This document shows, piece by piece, positions 41,730 to 56,421 of a DNA stretch of 64,000 nt. The translations under genes and the position numbers were made by a program. How positions within the stretch are numbered: the stretch's first letter is position 1; the number at the start of each line of letters is the position of its first letter. The stretch spans positions 258,501-322,500 of the forward strand of contig JAFBJZ010000845.1 in NCBI GenBank assembly GCA_016785225.1. The letters run 5' to 3'. Below the pieces are notes generated by a model. It searched no databases. It was given only the letters and a program-made list of their open reading frames with translations, and was not told the DNA's origin. The DNA comes from Psettodes erumei. Lineage: Eukaryota; Chordata; Actinopteri; Pleuronectiformes; Psettodidae.

Positions 41730-44608
41730 TTCTTTTCATTTCTTAGCAGGGATTGCAACACCCCCCCCTCCCTCCTCCACTCCTTGGCTAGACAGAGAAG
41801 ACCAGTCTCTTCATCTACTTTTAATGGACACTGATCCCGCTCTGTTCTCCTGCACATCAAGTGTGTTGCAAATCAATTTTTTTTTTTCACCCGGACAAAA
41901 AAAACAACAACAAACAAACAACATTTCAGACTGGGGAAACACACCCATGACCCAGTTTACTTTAACAGGCCTCAGTGTGCATATCAGTAGCTTTGTCTGA
42001 TTCCCCCCCATCCCAAGAGCCTGCTCCCCTCCTAATGAATGCGTGTGAAGCAAGACATTGCCATTTGTAAGATGATTACAGTCACCTGAGATCAGGGGAG
42101 GGCTCTGCAGTCGCAGCAAATCACGAGGCTTCTACTTGATATCAGCAATGCATCAAGGGGGATGAAGTGTCAAATGGCTGGTTTGTTCCTGTGGACACTG
42201 CATTCATCATAGTTATTGTGAAGCCGGCTCAGTTTGCTGAGGCGAGCCAGCTGGCCGGCGAATAAAGACGCGGTCCGTATCAAAACTGACACGTCAGAAT
42301 GGACCGGCTTATCTATGGAAATATATATTTTCGAAGAGCCGTTTTTAGGAGTTATCGCAGCCAGCAATGAGTCAGAAATAATACGGAGCGTCGACGCTCG
42401 AATCTCGATCTAACACAAAACGACGCTGCCGCTCGGAGAAATTCATTCGCTGAATTGGTTTAGCCGTGCCTGGTGCCAATCCATTGTCTCTATGGCTACA
42501 GTGAACAAGAATAGCCCCGTATACACTGTAAATCACCAAGGAGGGAAAACAAGGCAATCTCATCTTCTGCAGTTTCCTGCTCTGTGTTATTGCATTTACA
42601 ATGCTTTTCGAATCAGCCCTCTGCGGTGCAGTTAAGACAAATGCAATACTAACAACATTGTTGGGTGTTTGTGCGTCACCCCTGGGTGTTGCTGGCAATA
42701 TGCGGGCTAAGAGACCATTTTCTAAAAGAATCCGTTTTTCCATTACACGTATGAGTGCAACATGCGCGTCCGTACGGGGGCATAGGCAGTGTTCGTGTGG
42801 TGAGGTCTCTTGTCCTCTGTGTCCACTGAAGTCTCAGAGAGGCAACAACGGTGTCCCGGTTTGACTTGAAAGAGATTTGCAGCAAATGAGCTCATCCATC
42901 AGCGGAAGCGTGGGGACAAGGGGATGATGAGGAGAAGGAGGGCGCAGAGGAAGATGAAGAGACATGGCGGAGCAGGGGCTGAGCAGAGGCAGGACCGCTC
43001 AGAGAAGCCTCGCAGCCAAATATGACGGCCGTGGCATTTCCCTGCTCTCCGACACCTTATCTTGTCCTTTTGGATGTTGCAGCCGGAGTTAAGTTCTGCT
43101 TGGTCTTTGCCTGCGTGGTCTGTAGGTTTGGCTTAGATGTAAAAAGCTAAGCTATTTAGCATACCTCATCTACCACAGCATTTCTAAGGGATTAATTCTG
43201 CAGCGCCACAAAGGCATTCGAACCAGTAATCAGAACTGTGAATGCTCAGCAATAAAATTTGGATTCTGGACGCTTTAAGTGAATACATTGAGGTTTGAAT
43301 AGAACGAAGTAGACACAAGACTGATTGGGAACCATAGATGATCTTTGGCTCAGTTTTCAGTGATTGATCGGTGGTCGGAGCCTGAGCCGTAGATCAATTA
43401 AAAGTTGTGCCGGTTGCTGTCATGAGGGAACTCTCCCTCGGGTAGAACAAACAGCTTTCTCGTTGATGGTGCAGTAAATGCTGCCAAGACTGAAGCATGT
43501 TAACTTGCCAGTACTTAAGTTACCATTGTAGAGCTAATACAGATATTATTTAGATATCATCAAGTTTTTAAGGTAAATTAAGGTCCTCAGGTCAAAAACA
43601 AGATGGACTTCTACAGTTCGACAGTTGCAGATTAACCACTTGAAATTGTTGGTCCTAAAAAAAAAAGGGTTCTTGACATGTTTCTGGTCAGTAACTGCTG
43701 CTGGCTGTAATAACAGGTGTCGCTGAACTTTTAGCTAGTTAGCTAATTATGCTAGAATTAGCTTCATACGGTTGCTAACGAGGCTGTTTCTGGGTGACCA
43801 TTCTTTCTGCCGACTCATTTTAACACAGCCCTGTTAAAGGAATATTAAATATGCAGGTAATGGATAACAACATAATAATTGTGCTAATAGACAGAGGCTA
43901 AAGCTAATTAGCTCGAGTCAGCATCTTGACCAGTTCATGGTTTACTTAAACAGTATAGAAATAATGAAATTTCATTCTTGGCTTATAACGTCGAGTGAGA
44001 CTGCTTCATTTTGATATGTCTAACCTGTTGGTACTTTCAGGATGAGGACTAGCCAAAGTATTTAGCAAAGACTATGCTATTTCAGGTAGCATTAGCAGAC
44101 CCAAGATCCAGTAAAGCTGCTAACGTTAGCCTAAACTCCAACAACACACAGGACTAGCTCCTACATAGTGGGGAAACAATGCACAGTGGGTGTGCTATTC
44201 ACATTAACATAACTTTTCATGAAAGTAAACAGTCACCCCACAAACTAATGTAGCATATTAAATTCACAGCCGGTCATTTCCAATGGAGAATTAATGCAAA
44301 TTAAGCTAGTTAGCATCTTATGTTAGCTGGTAAGCCAGTTAGCAGAACATGCTAATGAGTGCAGCTTATGCTTGAGCAGCATTTAACATTTTGTTGCATT
44401 TTGATATAAATATATATATTTTCAATGTTCGCATTGGTTAAATCAGTGTTTTATGCTTTTGTCTGTTTTTAACAGCTTGTTGGAAATAAGTGTTATCACT
44501 TTAACACTGTATCCCTCGGATTGCAGATGCGTGAATATGTAAAATGAGAAAAATGGAGATTAAAAAAAAAATTGCTTGCTCATAGCTTTCTCTCTGATCT
44601 ATTCATAG
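41730..44608 (+). other. Non-coding or intronic, no gene recognised
   Basis: A purine-rich stretch (42900-42990) has short open frames but no donor. From 43720 to 44350 the DNA is rich in GCTA words (TTAGCTAATT, GCTAACGTTAGC), typical of degraded teleost repeats. Confidence 0.4.
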
Positions 44609-44681
44609 GCGACCACGGATGACCCAGCCGCGACGGGCCACTGGTCCATTTACAGCAATCTTCTAAATTCCACAGGAGGAA
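44609..44681 (+). CDS. Candidate coding exon, unknown, upstream of ccdc60-like exons
   Basis: 73 nt between TGATCTATTCATAG and GTAAGG. Only one frame is open: ATTDDPAATGHWSIYSNLLN then STGG and one base (phase 0 in, phase 1 out). The mix of residues looks protein-like, unlike the surrounding repeats. It may be a 5' exon of the ccdc60-like gene, but I could not match it to the human protein. Confidence 0.35.
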
Positions 44682-47600
44682 GTAAGGTGTGACTGTTAAT
44701 CATAAAACTCGCATTTATACTCCTCTCACGCCCTGTCATCTCACTTACACTGTAAAAAACATCAGTTTATCTAGCGCAAGGAGCTTTTTTCACTCATTGC
44801 AGTTAATTATGTAGAGATTAATTGCCTGATTATCTGTCGTTTCCATAAGCAGTGTCGTATCGGAGACAGTTTTTACTTTTGGCCTGCTGCCCAATTCGCC
44901 TCTGCAGAGGTCACATGGGGATGCGGCAGAGTCTTTCATGGGTGAAGAGATGTTCTGAGCTCCAGAACAACTCTGAAGACAAAATGATAATAGCTGCCGT
45001 TTTTTTTTTTTTTTTTTTAATGCCTTTTGTTTTTATGAACTTTCTTCTCAGAGTTTGCCAGTTTGTGGCACCCAGGCTGGAAAAAGAGAGAATATAATTT
45101 CCTTGAGGAAGCATCTGGGCTGTGCCAGGTGAGAGTTAAGTCTGTGGGTGTTAAGCTAATATGGAAAAAAATGAATCCTCTCTCTCTCTCTCTCTCTCTC
45201 TCTTTCGAACAAGAGACAGTGTTGGTATAAATATACCAAACCATATGGTATAAATATGTGTTGTCAAGGACTGCAGCTGCACCATATATGGAAAAAGTCA
45301 CATTTAACAAAAACATAGCTCATGAACGAGTACTGCAACAGTTCGCTCACTGCAGGTACGCTCATCTTTCGGTGCTCCTGAGTCCTACAGGCACTGAAAA
45401 AGCTGTGGCATTTTGGTCCGGCGTGTGTGTCGGTGTGTGTGTGTGCGCGCACAACCCCCTAACCCCACCACAGGGCGTGGAGACAACATCCTCTGGGGGC
45501 AGCCAAGGGTACCTCCGACCGGCTGACATTTCTGACAGCCTCTGATAGAGCCCAGAGTGCTGAATTATTCATACAGGTGTTATGGGGAAAGGTTGCCATT
45601 TTCACAGGAGAAACTAAACCCCCAGATGAATTGTGGCTGTTTATCCCTGCGAGTGAATACAGGAGTGATGATTCGGGCCCGTGATGGCTTTCAGGCCAAA
45701 TGGCAGCCCATTCTCTGTCAGTTCACATGGTGAAAGCTCATACATCTCTGCTGCTTCTTTGGCCAGAGCGAACTCCTTTCGACTTAATCAGCCCGGTTTT
45801 GTTTTTTTTTCTCTGCTCGGCAAGTCGGGTGGAAACATTTGACACGTAGCGCTCTGTTTTTCCGCAGTACCATATTTCATAATGGATGTCTAAATGGGAA
45901 TAAGAGCCACACCATTGTCTCCTCTCGCCAACATATTCACCCAAAATCAGAAAAAAACAGATTTTGTCTAGTGTTTTGGAGCCAGACTAGATAACTTAGC
46001 TGGAATATTTCTGCTTCCACTCTGGCACATTGGAAATTAATGGAATACTTGAAGCGCATAACTTGTCAGTTTCTTTTTGTGAACTTGTTTTGTATTCTTT
46101 TCTAATGCAGAAATCTGTTGGGCGAGCGAGGTCTGTGAGTTATCCAGAACAACCGGGACGCTGAAATGACCCTAATCCTCCTCTGGGGACAGCGGCTTGT
46201 CACATAATTTAAGAAAATCCACCAAAACACTCAACAGCCGTAGTAAATTAACGCTTTTTCTTTCATTTAAAGACGAGGTGAAAATTACGACACGCATTTA
46301 AATACGTTCTCTTGAATTTGGCACCACATCCGACCCCGATTCATACATCTGTTTTTGTTTAACTTTATTTGGACCGCTGGTTCCGTGGGTCCGGGCCAGT
46401 CCCGTCGCGCCCCGCCGAGCACGCAGTTGCTCTCCTCTGGCAGACGATACAGAGGCAAGCGGCGATGCTCCGTGAAATTATCCGCCGCGCGGCGATTATA
46501 AGAGTCCAGTTCGTTTTTATGTTTCCTGCTGTTCCCATCTCGTTTTGTCTGGGTAGATACTGCAAAGCCTAATGAGTGTTTTTGACTCCCGCCCTCCCCC
46601 CGTGGCACTCGGCCATTTTTACGACTGCGCCAGCTTGTGCCGTCAACGTCGCCGGAGACGAACGGCAGACGGCGAATCGTCTCGCGCTGTCCTCGTCGAA
46701 TCTGCCGCCAGCCCTTTTTATTTCTTATCACATCGTAGCGGACAGACGACACGTCCGCAGTTAGGCTCTCCGTCTAGATTTCTAATTAGGGTTTGATCAT
46801 GAAGTGGTTTTTAACTGGTTCACATCACTTTGCAGTGGCTTGCGTGTCACACCCTGCAAGATTCACCACGCCGACGCCTTTTAACTCAGGCGCTCAGAAT
46901 TCACACGCGATCGTGTGAGAGTAGACGCAATGAGTAGACCTGGAGAAGAGCCACATTATCTTAGTTGGTCTAATCACTGTAAATATTCCTCACCTACCGG
47001 GAACCCCGTCTCTTTTGTTGCCTGGCAACAAGCGGCCACCCAAGGGCTCCCGTGAGCCAGTCTGTTAAAAACTGTCCCCCCCCCCACCCCCCTCCACTAC
47101 CGCCACCCTGTCCCCTGTGCACCAGTGTCTAAATTTTTTACATTGCAGTCAATTTTTAAGCCCCCATCAAAACCCGTCCCTCCAATCGTTATGGTCTCTA
47201 ATGAGCTTTTCAAGCCAGCCTCTGATGTGAGGTCACGATTCGCTCTCACAAAGAAGAATAACTCGTTATCGACTGGAGGGACAGACGGCCGGGAGGACAA
47301 AAGGCTGGACGGGCAGAGCTTCTCGGACACAGAAGTTTCATTGCGCGCGCACGTGTTGTCGGTGTAGTGCTTCTTCTCCGTGCCTTTTTCTTTTTTTTGT
47401 GCGTGTCGCACCGCAGCTGTCTCCTGTCACGCTCCAACATTTGTGCAAACACGCGCAGGAAGTCAACCGCTCGCCTGCCAGTTCGAAGACGTTAACCAAT
47501 TAAAAACAAAAGCACATTAGCCTGGACTGAAAGTGAAAGAGTCACATTAGCGCAAAGAGCTAACAGAATTAATCGCATCTGAGGCAAGGTCACCGAGCCA

Positions 47601-49713
47601 CCTCCCACACACTTGGCAGGCGGCGGCGGGGGGGACGGAGACCCAAAACAACAACAACAACTTTTTGCACATTTTGAAGCTACGAGTCATTAGCGACGCC
47701 GACAGACGCACGCTTAGATGAAGACGGCTGCGTTTCGAACCCGGGATGTCACATCTGAAGATTAATAAGTAATAGATCGGGGGTGCGGTGGCATGCAAAC
47801 AGAGCAGACATGCCTCCCAGCTAAACTGCGTGCAGCCGGTCTTTCACCCAACCGAGCCAAATTAGCATGCTGGAACACAAGTGCTCGGTACCCCCCCCAC
47901 CCACCCCCTCCTAGACTGAAGTGCTTGGCTCCACTTGTGGGCGAAATATTACCAGCCAGCTGCTCGCTGGATAACAAATAAGAACCGGAGCAGCGGAGGG
48001 CTGGAACATATGTTCGTGCCTTTTGGCTCGTCTGGTTCCGCCGCGGCAGGAAAATCTAAGAAAGGTCACGAGAATATTGCGAGGTCGCGGCGGGGCTGAC
48101 CCTCGCGCTCTTTAATGTTCGTAAGCAGGGGAATCGAAGCCGCTTCTTGTTATGTTCGTGGAAAAAACAGCCCGGCGAGGTCTAATCAACCTGGTGAGCA
48201 GCTGTGAAGCTGGTTTTCTTAATAAAACCGCACGTGCATGAAAAAGTTTGCAGCGCTTTGCTCAGGCGTCTGGGTTCACGCCGCATTAGCCAAGCTAGCC
48301 TACTTCCTGTTAGCTACCCGGTCACATGAATGACGCTGTATTTCGTGCGAGTTACTTGTGCAACTCTATTTCCGACGTTCTTTTTTTGGTTTTTGGGGAG
48401 TTTTTCCTCGAGCGAGTGGAAGGTGTGAGGATAAATTGTGTCGCGCAGATTGTCGAGTTCCCCTGAGGCAAATTTGCGATCGCAGCACATAAATAAAATT
48501 TACTCGACTCGACTGTAAACATGAAAGACCCCTGCTGTTGTCTGCGGCTTGGCTTCACAGCCGTGTTTTACTAGCCAGCTGTCTTCTTTTCCTCTCTTCC
48601 CGCCCTCTGCTGGCGCAGGATGCTCGACTCATTACTGCCACCCCCTGGTCGCCGCTGGGATAGCACCGAAACCAATCAGATGTACATTTACTGGGTGAAA
48701 TCACTACATTTTTGCTTTTGCAAAGGCTGAACCGTTTGTATGTTTGCGGTTATCTTAATGACATTCGCGTCGACATATTGCGAGACGGAATATTTCCTAT
48801 CATCTGTGGCGACAGTTTCAGTGGAGCTGTATAATAATACGGGATTGTTTCCCGGCCCTACGTGACTCTCTTTGTGATTTGACGTGCGCTTATCTCGGCG
48901 CCACAGTCATATTGAAATTCCCGTTGAACGCTGAGCCTCCTCCAGCATCCGTACGAGCCGAGCCACCGCCTTCTTTTCACTCACGTACGGCCTCCTTTTT
49001 TAATATTCGTTTTCTTTTAATCCCGGTCTGTTCCAGCAGCGGTGGATGATAACGGGGCGGCTCTGCGGTCGGACACCTCGAGCGTCGCGGCCCGCGCCTT
49101 CTGACCCGCTTTATTCTCTGCCTCCTCCGCTCGCGAGGCGGAAAAGACGCTCGTGTGAAATGATTAAGAAAAACAAGGTGGTGTGCTGCTTCAGCCCCCC
49201 CCCCCCACCCCAACCCACAGCAAGGTCACCTCGACAGTCGCCCCCGTGCAAGCGCCTTTTAATTTTCCGGGGCGGCATTAATGCAAAGGTAATTACGCGT
49301 ACATGATGAGGAAAACAAGCGAGCGGTGTGTGAGGAAAGGTTACGGGTGGATAGCAGACCGCCATGATTTAGTCATTAACGTGGCCGGACGTGACACGTT
49401 TGTCCCATAATGCCCCGGTCGGGCGTCGTTCGTGGCCGCCTGCTGCTGTGGCGCGCTCCGATTGGGATGATTTACAATGTGCTTGTGTGTGTCGGCGTGA
49501 GGGATAATTACGACACGCGAGTAACTTTGGACCATAACTCATCAGCTCTCGATGGTCGTTTCTCTCACGTGTGCGACATTTGTGGTTTATGTGCATTTTT
49601 TTTTTTTTTTTGTTGTTTATTTTCATGTCTGTCGTTTGGAAAGCGCGAACGTGCATCATCGTTAACGCGCTCAGGTGACGGCCCCTGTATTTACGGCTCT
49701 CGCTTCGTTGCAG
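44682..49713 (+). other. Non-coding or intronic, no gene recognised
   Basis: A T run at 45000-45018, a CT repeat at 45178-45203, GCGC/GTGT near 45421-45450, C run near 47078-47093, T run at 49598-49611. Open frames here have no familiar content. Confidence 0.4.
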
Positions 49714-49828
49714 GGCCAGAGCTACTTCCACCTCCAGCAGCAGGAGGAGGAGGAGGAGGAGGAGGAGGAGGAGCGGCGCCTCGACCTCCCGGTTTCCCCC
49801 CTGACTCACACAGCGGTTCAGATTCAGG
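49714..49828 (+). CDS. ccdc60: ccdc60-like exon with poly-Glu run
   Basis: 115 nt, acceptor CGCTTCGTTGCAG, donor GTGAGG, leaving in phase 1. It reads GQSYFHLQQQ, ten Glu from a GAG repeat, RRLDLPVSPLTHTAVQIQ. The position of the aromatic YF pair before a Glu/Lys-rich helix fits the human N-terminal region. The GAG run may vary in length. Confidence 0.4.
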
Positions 49829-51106
49829 GTGAGGCAACAGCTCACGTCCGCTCAGTTTCATTTCATCGCGGAGCGTCTCGCCTGGGTACAGGACGTGTGC
49901 GGTGTATAATGAACACTTTTCTTCACTCCAAACTGCACAAACTTAAAGTTTTACTTACTGTGCATATTTTTCCCCTATTATTGCAAAAGAAATTTTAAAT
50001 TCCTGCACAGCCTGAGACGTTAGGATGCCGACTGTGAACTGGATCTTGTTTTTTCTCTTTGCCCAGCTCTTCTTATTTATTATTTACTCCCTATGTCTCT
50101 CTCCTACCAGATTCTAATAAAGGCTTAAAGAAAATATTTTTAAAATAGTTTCAGTCATAGATCTACTTCAAGTTTTTCATTTACATTTTAGGAAATTCAC
50201 ACATTTAATCACAATATTGATTCTTGATCCTTATCCTGATCCCTGCACTCAGGTGGGAATGAAGCGAGGCCAGACAGAGCCCGTCAGCGTGACCTTTGAC
50301 CCCCGCCCCATCACTGTCTGACCTCCCCTCTGCAGAGCGAATCACCCAGGTGATGTTCCGACACACTGCACAACCCTTTTCCTTTTAGCCTTACAGCTTG
50401 AAAGCGCCGGCGCACTTTTGTGCGTCTTTCAGCCTCGTCTGGTTCAGCGCACAGTATAACCTCCGAACATCCGGCGACGCGTCGCGTTTCACCGCGTGCT
50501 CTTTGTCAGTCGAGGTCTTACAGTACGAGACTTCGACCTTCCATCATTTAGCAGAGTCGTGTAAAACATCTGAATATTTGCTCCTGTTTTCACCATCAGA
50601 ACTCCCTCCTCCCCGGGTGAACGGAGGGCAGAGGTTTTTCAAAAAATGGCAGGAAGAGGCGAGCTGCCGCCAGAAGCGTTTGATTTTTAAGGAACGGCTG
50701 CGCTCGTTCCGCCCTCCTCCGTCAGCCGGCGTTCGCACGTCTGATTCTCGTCAAAGACGATTCGTCGCTACAACCTCAGCGAGCATCAAACGGAGGCAAA
50801 ACAAACAGGCGGGTCGCTGAATATTTAACGCGACGATTTCATTTTGTCTTTCTTTCGTACGCCAAGCTCCTTTTAGATGTCGCACCAATCAGAGCAAACC
50901 TTTCTGGAAAAGGAAAAAAAGTTTCCTCTGCCTCGCTAGAAACTCGACAATAAACACGAGGCTCATGAAAGCAACGTTTAGGGTTTTTTTTCTGAGCGCT
51001 GATTTGTACTTGAATGCAGGAGTTGACTCTCACAAGCTTTTAACAAAGTTACAGTGCGTTATAAACCATTTATTACCAATATCTGCTGGAGATGAATGCT
51101 GAATAG

Positions 51107-51143
<37 letters not shown>

Positions 51144-52544
51144 GGGGGTCAGGTGTTCCCTCGCCTTCTCAGGTGCAGTAATTTTTCTGTGCATCGCTCT
51201 GCAGCCTGAGTTTATTTTGTACATCAGCTTCCCACTCAGTGCGCGAAGCGCCATGACCGTCGTCTGACACCTGATGGGTCCTAATCTCGTCTCCGCCTCG
51301 GCAGACGAACGGCCCAGTCCATAATGAAAAGAGCTGGGAGGAGGTGGAGGAGGAGGAGGAGGAGGAGGAGGAGGAGGCGCTCGTATTGTGTTTGATGTGT
51401 TGGGAGAGATCATGGGAATGGATGTGGTCGTAAAGCCCCGAGGCGTGAAAGCGCCGGGATGACGGACGGCGCCGCTCGGCCGCGGGTGACAGGATAAGCG
51501 AGCTTTTAAAGAGTTTTTTTTTGCGTTCGTTCCCGCCGCCGCTGCAGCTCTTGTGTTGAGGAGTTTGTGTCATCGTTTGCATTCGGAGGTGTTGACTGGA
51601 AGTGAAGTATGATGGCGGTAATTGGTTTCGCATTGGACATTAGAGGAGGGGGCTACACATTTGATGGGCCTGTGTAAACGTGAGCAGGCCAGAATCGCAA
51701 CACAATAAGCGCCGCAGGGATTTATCTCAGTGACGCACCAGGAAAAAAAAATGTCTTTGACGCTATTTAATCAGGTGGTTTTATTATAACGCACAAACGC
51801 ATAATCGGCCAAGAGCGAACTGACCACAGTTAAACTCGTGCCGTTTATCAAAGTCAGACATCCGGCAGCAAATCAACACAAAGACCCGACGAAAACCGCA
51901 AGTAATGAAAAGTCATCACGGCCTGTCGTTTCCATGGCGCGCTGGGCGAAAAAAAAACCAAAAAGCTGGAAAAATAACAACCAATCGCTGCATCCGGCCG
52001 ACGTCCATCAACATCCATCAATCCCCAGAAGCGAAGTTCACCTCCATTGTTTGGTTTGAACCCGTCAGTGTGGGACGACCTGCCGCAGGTCCGGTCATCA
52101 CATATGCTGCAAACAAAAAGATGTTTTTGTAAATAATTCCTCTTCTTCCCGTTCGACCCTGCCTTTACAGAAGTTGTGCAAAAGTAAAAGATTTTGAATC
52201 CGTTTGTGTGGAGCTGCAACTTTCTTCATTTCCAAATCATCCTGTTTATTCTGGAAAAAAAGAAAGTTTCGTTATTTGTAAGAGTTTAAGTTTTTGTTTT
52301 TTTTAGTACTTCATTTATCTTACGAAGTCGGAATGATCACGGTCAGAGCGTAATGATAACGATGTTCGCTACGACGTTAGCGGCGGTATAAAAGCGCATC
52401 CACAGACAAACCAACAAACATCCGTGTGTGTCTTTTCTGCAGGGAGGTGATCTACCGCTACCAGCTCTGCTGCCTGACCCCGGCCCCCTCACCGCCTGCT
52501 GGGACCCCGAGTGAGTTGTTCTGGGGTCAAAGGGTGTTTACAAC

Positions 52545-52579
<35 letters not shown>

Positions 52580-54294
52580 CTGAGCAGCCAGCGGTTCAGA
52601 GCAGATTCGTGGAGAAGTTGTGGAGCTGCCTCAGACTTCAGAATGAAAATGCACCAACATCTTGTTTAAATCTGAATTTTTTTGCGCTCAGTGCAGCAAC
52701 CTGTGTGGCGTACATGTTTGTTGATGAATCATCCTGGTTGTGGACCGTGTTTGATGCTGGGGGGGGAATTCATGTTCTCAGAAAGTAACAGAGATATCAC
52801 AGAAACGGCCCGGGGGCTGAAACGGCGGCGGCGGCGGCGACGTGAGCGACGCATCCATCAGTGCCGGGCTCGTTATGGCGGCGACCTTCTTGCGTGCTGA
52901 CCGATGGGTAACCCCTGTCGGATCGACGCCGGGTTGGAGCGCGGTGGAGGGCCGGTGATGGAGGGCGGCGGTGACCGGGGGCCGCAGGCGGCCGGCTGCC
53001 AGCGCTGGATGAAATATAAAGTCCTGAAGCTCCTGAGGGGGCGTGTTTGATTGCATTCTTCAATTGTCGCCCAAACGCACCCACCCTCGGGTCCCAGCTC
53101 CCGCGATATTGACCCACCACGGGGAGTCGAGGGTGAGGAAATGGAGCGCCGCTAACACTTCATCCACTTCCTTTACCTCCCCTTTTTTTTCTCACCTGGA
53201 TATTGATCTGCGATGATCTTTACGATCTCTCTGCTCCGCTCGCGCTGTCGTGTCCCTCTTCTCCGTCGTTATAAGAGAGACGGGGAGTGTAATGGTTGTA
53301 ACGCTGCGGCTCCTTCAAGTGTCAAGAGGAGACCTGGACCGGGAGGATGGATGAATTCATAAAGTTTAAAGGCGAGAGCAGAAATATTATTGCACGCTCC
53401 GCCGTAAGCCTTGAATAATTGATAGATTTTTTTTTTTTTTAAAGGAAACGATGGAAGGAAAGGGAGCCACTAAAAGATTTCTCTTTTTTTTTTTTTTTGG
53501 ACCTGACTGCATCAGGTTCAGCCTCCGGGGCCTTCGCTCAGCTTCAAATCCAATTTCCCAGAAAGTCTTAAGCTTTATGGGCCAAATGATCCAGCTGGGG
53601 TGTTACTGTACGCCAAGACAAGGAGAGGATGAAATGAAACATTAGCACAAGGTTACGCCGCCGCCACCGCCAGGGGGCGCCGCCCGCCCACCAATGTCGT
53701 GCATCAATCTGAGGCGCCGCACAGTTTTTTAAGGATAAGGTGAGTTATGGTTTTGATAATGGTCGCAGCGAGTCGCAGGAAGAAAACCAGAAACCATTAC
53801 ACCACATCCCTGAGCCTCACGTGTCCGTGTTTCTTTATTAGCACGAACCCAGGTGCTGTAGTTTATTTGAGTCGCGCAGACCAACCCGCTGCGGTAAATA
53901 CTCGCCGCGTCACAATCCGCTGCTGAAAATAGCCCCCAACAAACGGACGGGTCGCTCCGTTCGTCGCTCCTACACGCGGCGTCGGCTTCTTTTTCCGAGG
54001 GATTTGCCGGCAATAAGAAGAAATTAAGGGAAATGTTTATGCTGCAGCACGCAGCCTCGTTTCAGACGACAACGTGCGCGCTGCAGCGGTTCAGGGAGCG
54101 TGTGCCCCCACCCACCCACCCCCACCCCCGACCCACCCCCACCCCCACAGATCTTGACTGGACCTGACACCGACCCCTGTCCAGCACCTCGGGGATGAAC
54201 TGGAGCCAAGGCCTCGTCACCCAGCGTCAGCGTTGGGCCACTCGTGTTCTAGTGGTTCTGCAAAAACAGCTTGCGGTATTGACAGATTAACCCC

Positions 54295-54334
<40 letters not shown>

Positions 54335-54515
54335 CATGCACATACACACAGACACACACACACACACACACATCTTTGAGTCTCCTGAGCTCTCTGACCT
54401 CCTGATGAGATCAGAGTTTGCCAGAGAACTTAACTTTTAACCTCCTCCACAAGCCTCGCTCTGCAGAAAGAGAGAAATACTGAGCTGTGACACCTGCATG
54501 CACAGGTGTGCACGC

Positions 54516-54551
<36 letters not shown>

Positions 54552-56383
54552 ACAAACACGCAGAAGAAAGGTGCATTTACTCACTCGTGCTTCAGCACTT
54601 CATAAAGCTTAAACGTTGATGCATGGGTACTTAAACAGCGGCACATCCACGCTTACACCCACAGACCGACTCAACAGGCGAAAAGCGTCTTTCTGCACAC
54701 ACACACACACAGACACACACACACACACACACACCACACGGACACACACATCCTCAGAGGACGGCAGCGGGTGGCAGTGGAGGACGTTCGTTCGGAGAGC
54801 TGCTGCTGCTGAAGTGTTGCGCCTCCTTCCACCCCGATAATTAGGCTGATGGGAGCATCACACGCACTTAAGGCTGGAGTCTGACAGACGGGCGCGAGAG
54901 AGGGGAGGGCGGGGGAGGAGGAGGAGGAGGAGGAGGAAGAGGAGGGGGGGTATCTGTCTCCCCTCTGTTGCTCATGTGTCACTGTCATTTGAGAGACTGG
55001 TCTACCTGTGGCTGTCGGCCGCAGCCGATGTGAATTCTAAGAAATGCAATTTATTCCTTTTTAAAAAAAAACAAAACACGTTTCTTTTCACCATTTGCGT
55101 GTTTATCTCTTCCCTTTTACTTATGAATAACTGGCCTGAAAAAACCCAGATGGCTGGACATCACGGCGAGATGTTTGTAGCGTAACCGAACGTTGTGGTC
55201 CGTCCCCTCAGGACGACGACCAGGAGTCAGACATGGAGGATTCACCTCTCTGTTAAACAGCGGAGATGACGTGTTGTGTTGCGAGCACGAGGATGTGCGA
55301 CGTTATCGTAGAGCTGTTTAACATAATAAGAGGGATTAAGGCTAATTTGAAGATTCAAACGAAGATAAGATTAGGATTAAAGAAGCGACTGGAAACGCCA
55401 CAGAAAAGCTTTGTTGTACTGACCTCTATGGGCTGAAAGGCAGATCGCGTTTTTTTTTCTGCTCATTAAACACCCATCTGACTGCTGTTTAAAAAACAAA
55501 ATGCTGTTATTGTGCGCTTGAATCACACATGCATGAGTGTGCAAACCAAAAAATGTTTTGTCCCTCCTCTGTCTCAGCGTCCAGCAGCCGAATGGAGACG
55601 ACCCCGCAGCTCCTCTGCTGCTCCTCCACGATGCCCGTCCTCCCCCCGGGCCCCCGAGGAGGACGCCGAGCGTCCGGGAGCGGCCGATCGATCGGACGGT
55701 GAGTTGTCAAAAGTGGAGGTTTTATCTGTTTGTTTTGGATTGCACATGTACCAGGAAATAAAGAAATGAAGTGACATGGGTGGAGTCAAAGAGAGGTGAG
55801 TATTTTCTGACCATCCGGACTCGTTAAAATCAAACCAGAGGCTCAGAGTGAAGCGTGATCCTGAAACTCAGTCTGAAAAATGAAACTGTAGGTTATACTC
55901 GCTAAATGCAACTTTTCTGTGAGATATGAAACATGTTTGTGCCTCTGTAACTTTGGGTCTGTGTCTCTCATCCTCATTCTGACCGTTTGTTTGTAAAATC
56001 CAAAGAGTTATCTCTGGATTATAATCAGATGGGATTATAATCAGACAGGCAGAGGGTTGTCTGGGGGGTTGAAGTGTTATAACCGTCCTCTATCTTTTGT
56101 TAGGAGTGGTTTTAATTGGGATTTAAACCTAAACCCAGATTAAAACCTGAACTGAAGAAGGAGAAGAAGAATGAGGCAGAAACAGAAACGCTCACAGCGA
56201 GGGTTCAGTCTCCACCAAATTGTTTCACTGAAATCTCCGCTCCGTCGTCATAGAAACCGCTCTTTGACTTGAACTAATGATCACAAAGCCTTAAAAAAAA
56301 AAAAAGTCGCTTTATCTTCACGGATAGAGATAGAGAGGGCTTTATGTGTGTGTGTGGGGGGGGCAGACACACACACACACACA

Positions 56384-56421
<38 letters not shown>

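Noticed and set aside
42966..43098. Open frame MAEQGLSRGRTAQRSLAAKY in a purine-rich stretch
   Set aside because: Short, no donor, no family resemblance; the ATG context alone is not enough.
50336..50349. 14-nt exon-like segment (TCTGCAG ... CAG|GTGATG)
   Set aside because: It is compatible with the phase of the 49828 donor, but its use would put the next candidate exon out of frame into a stop. Probably chance.
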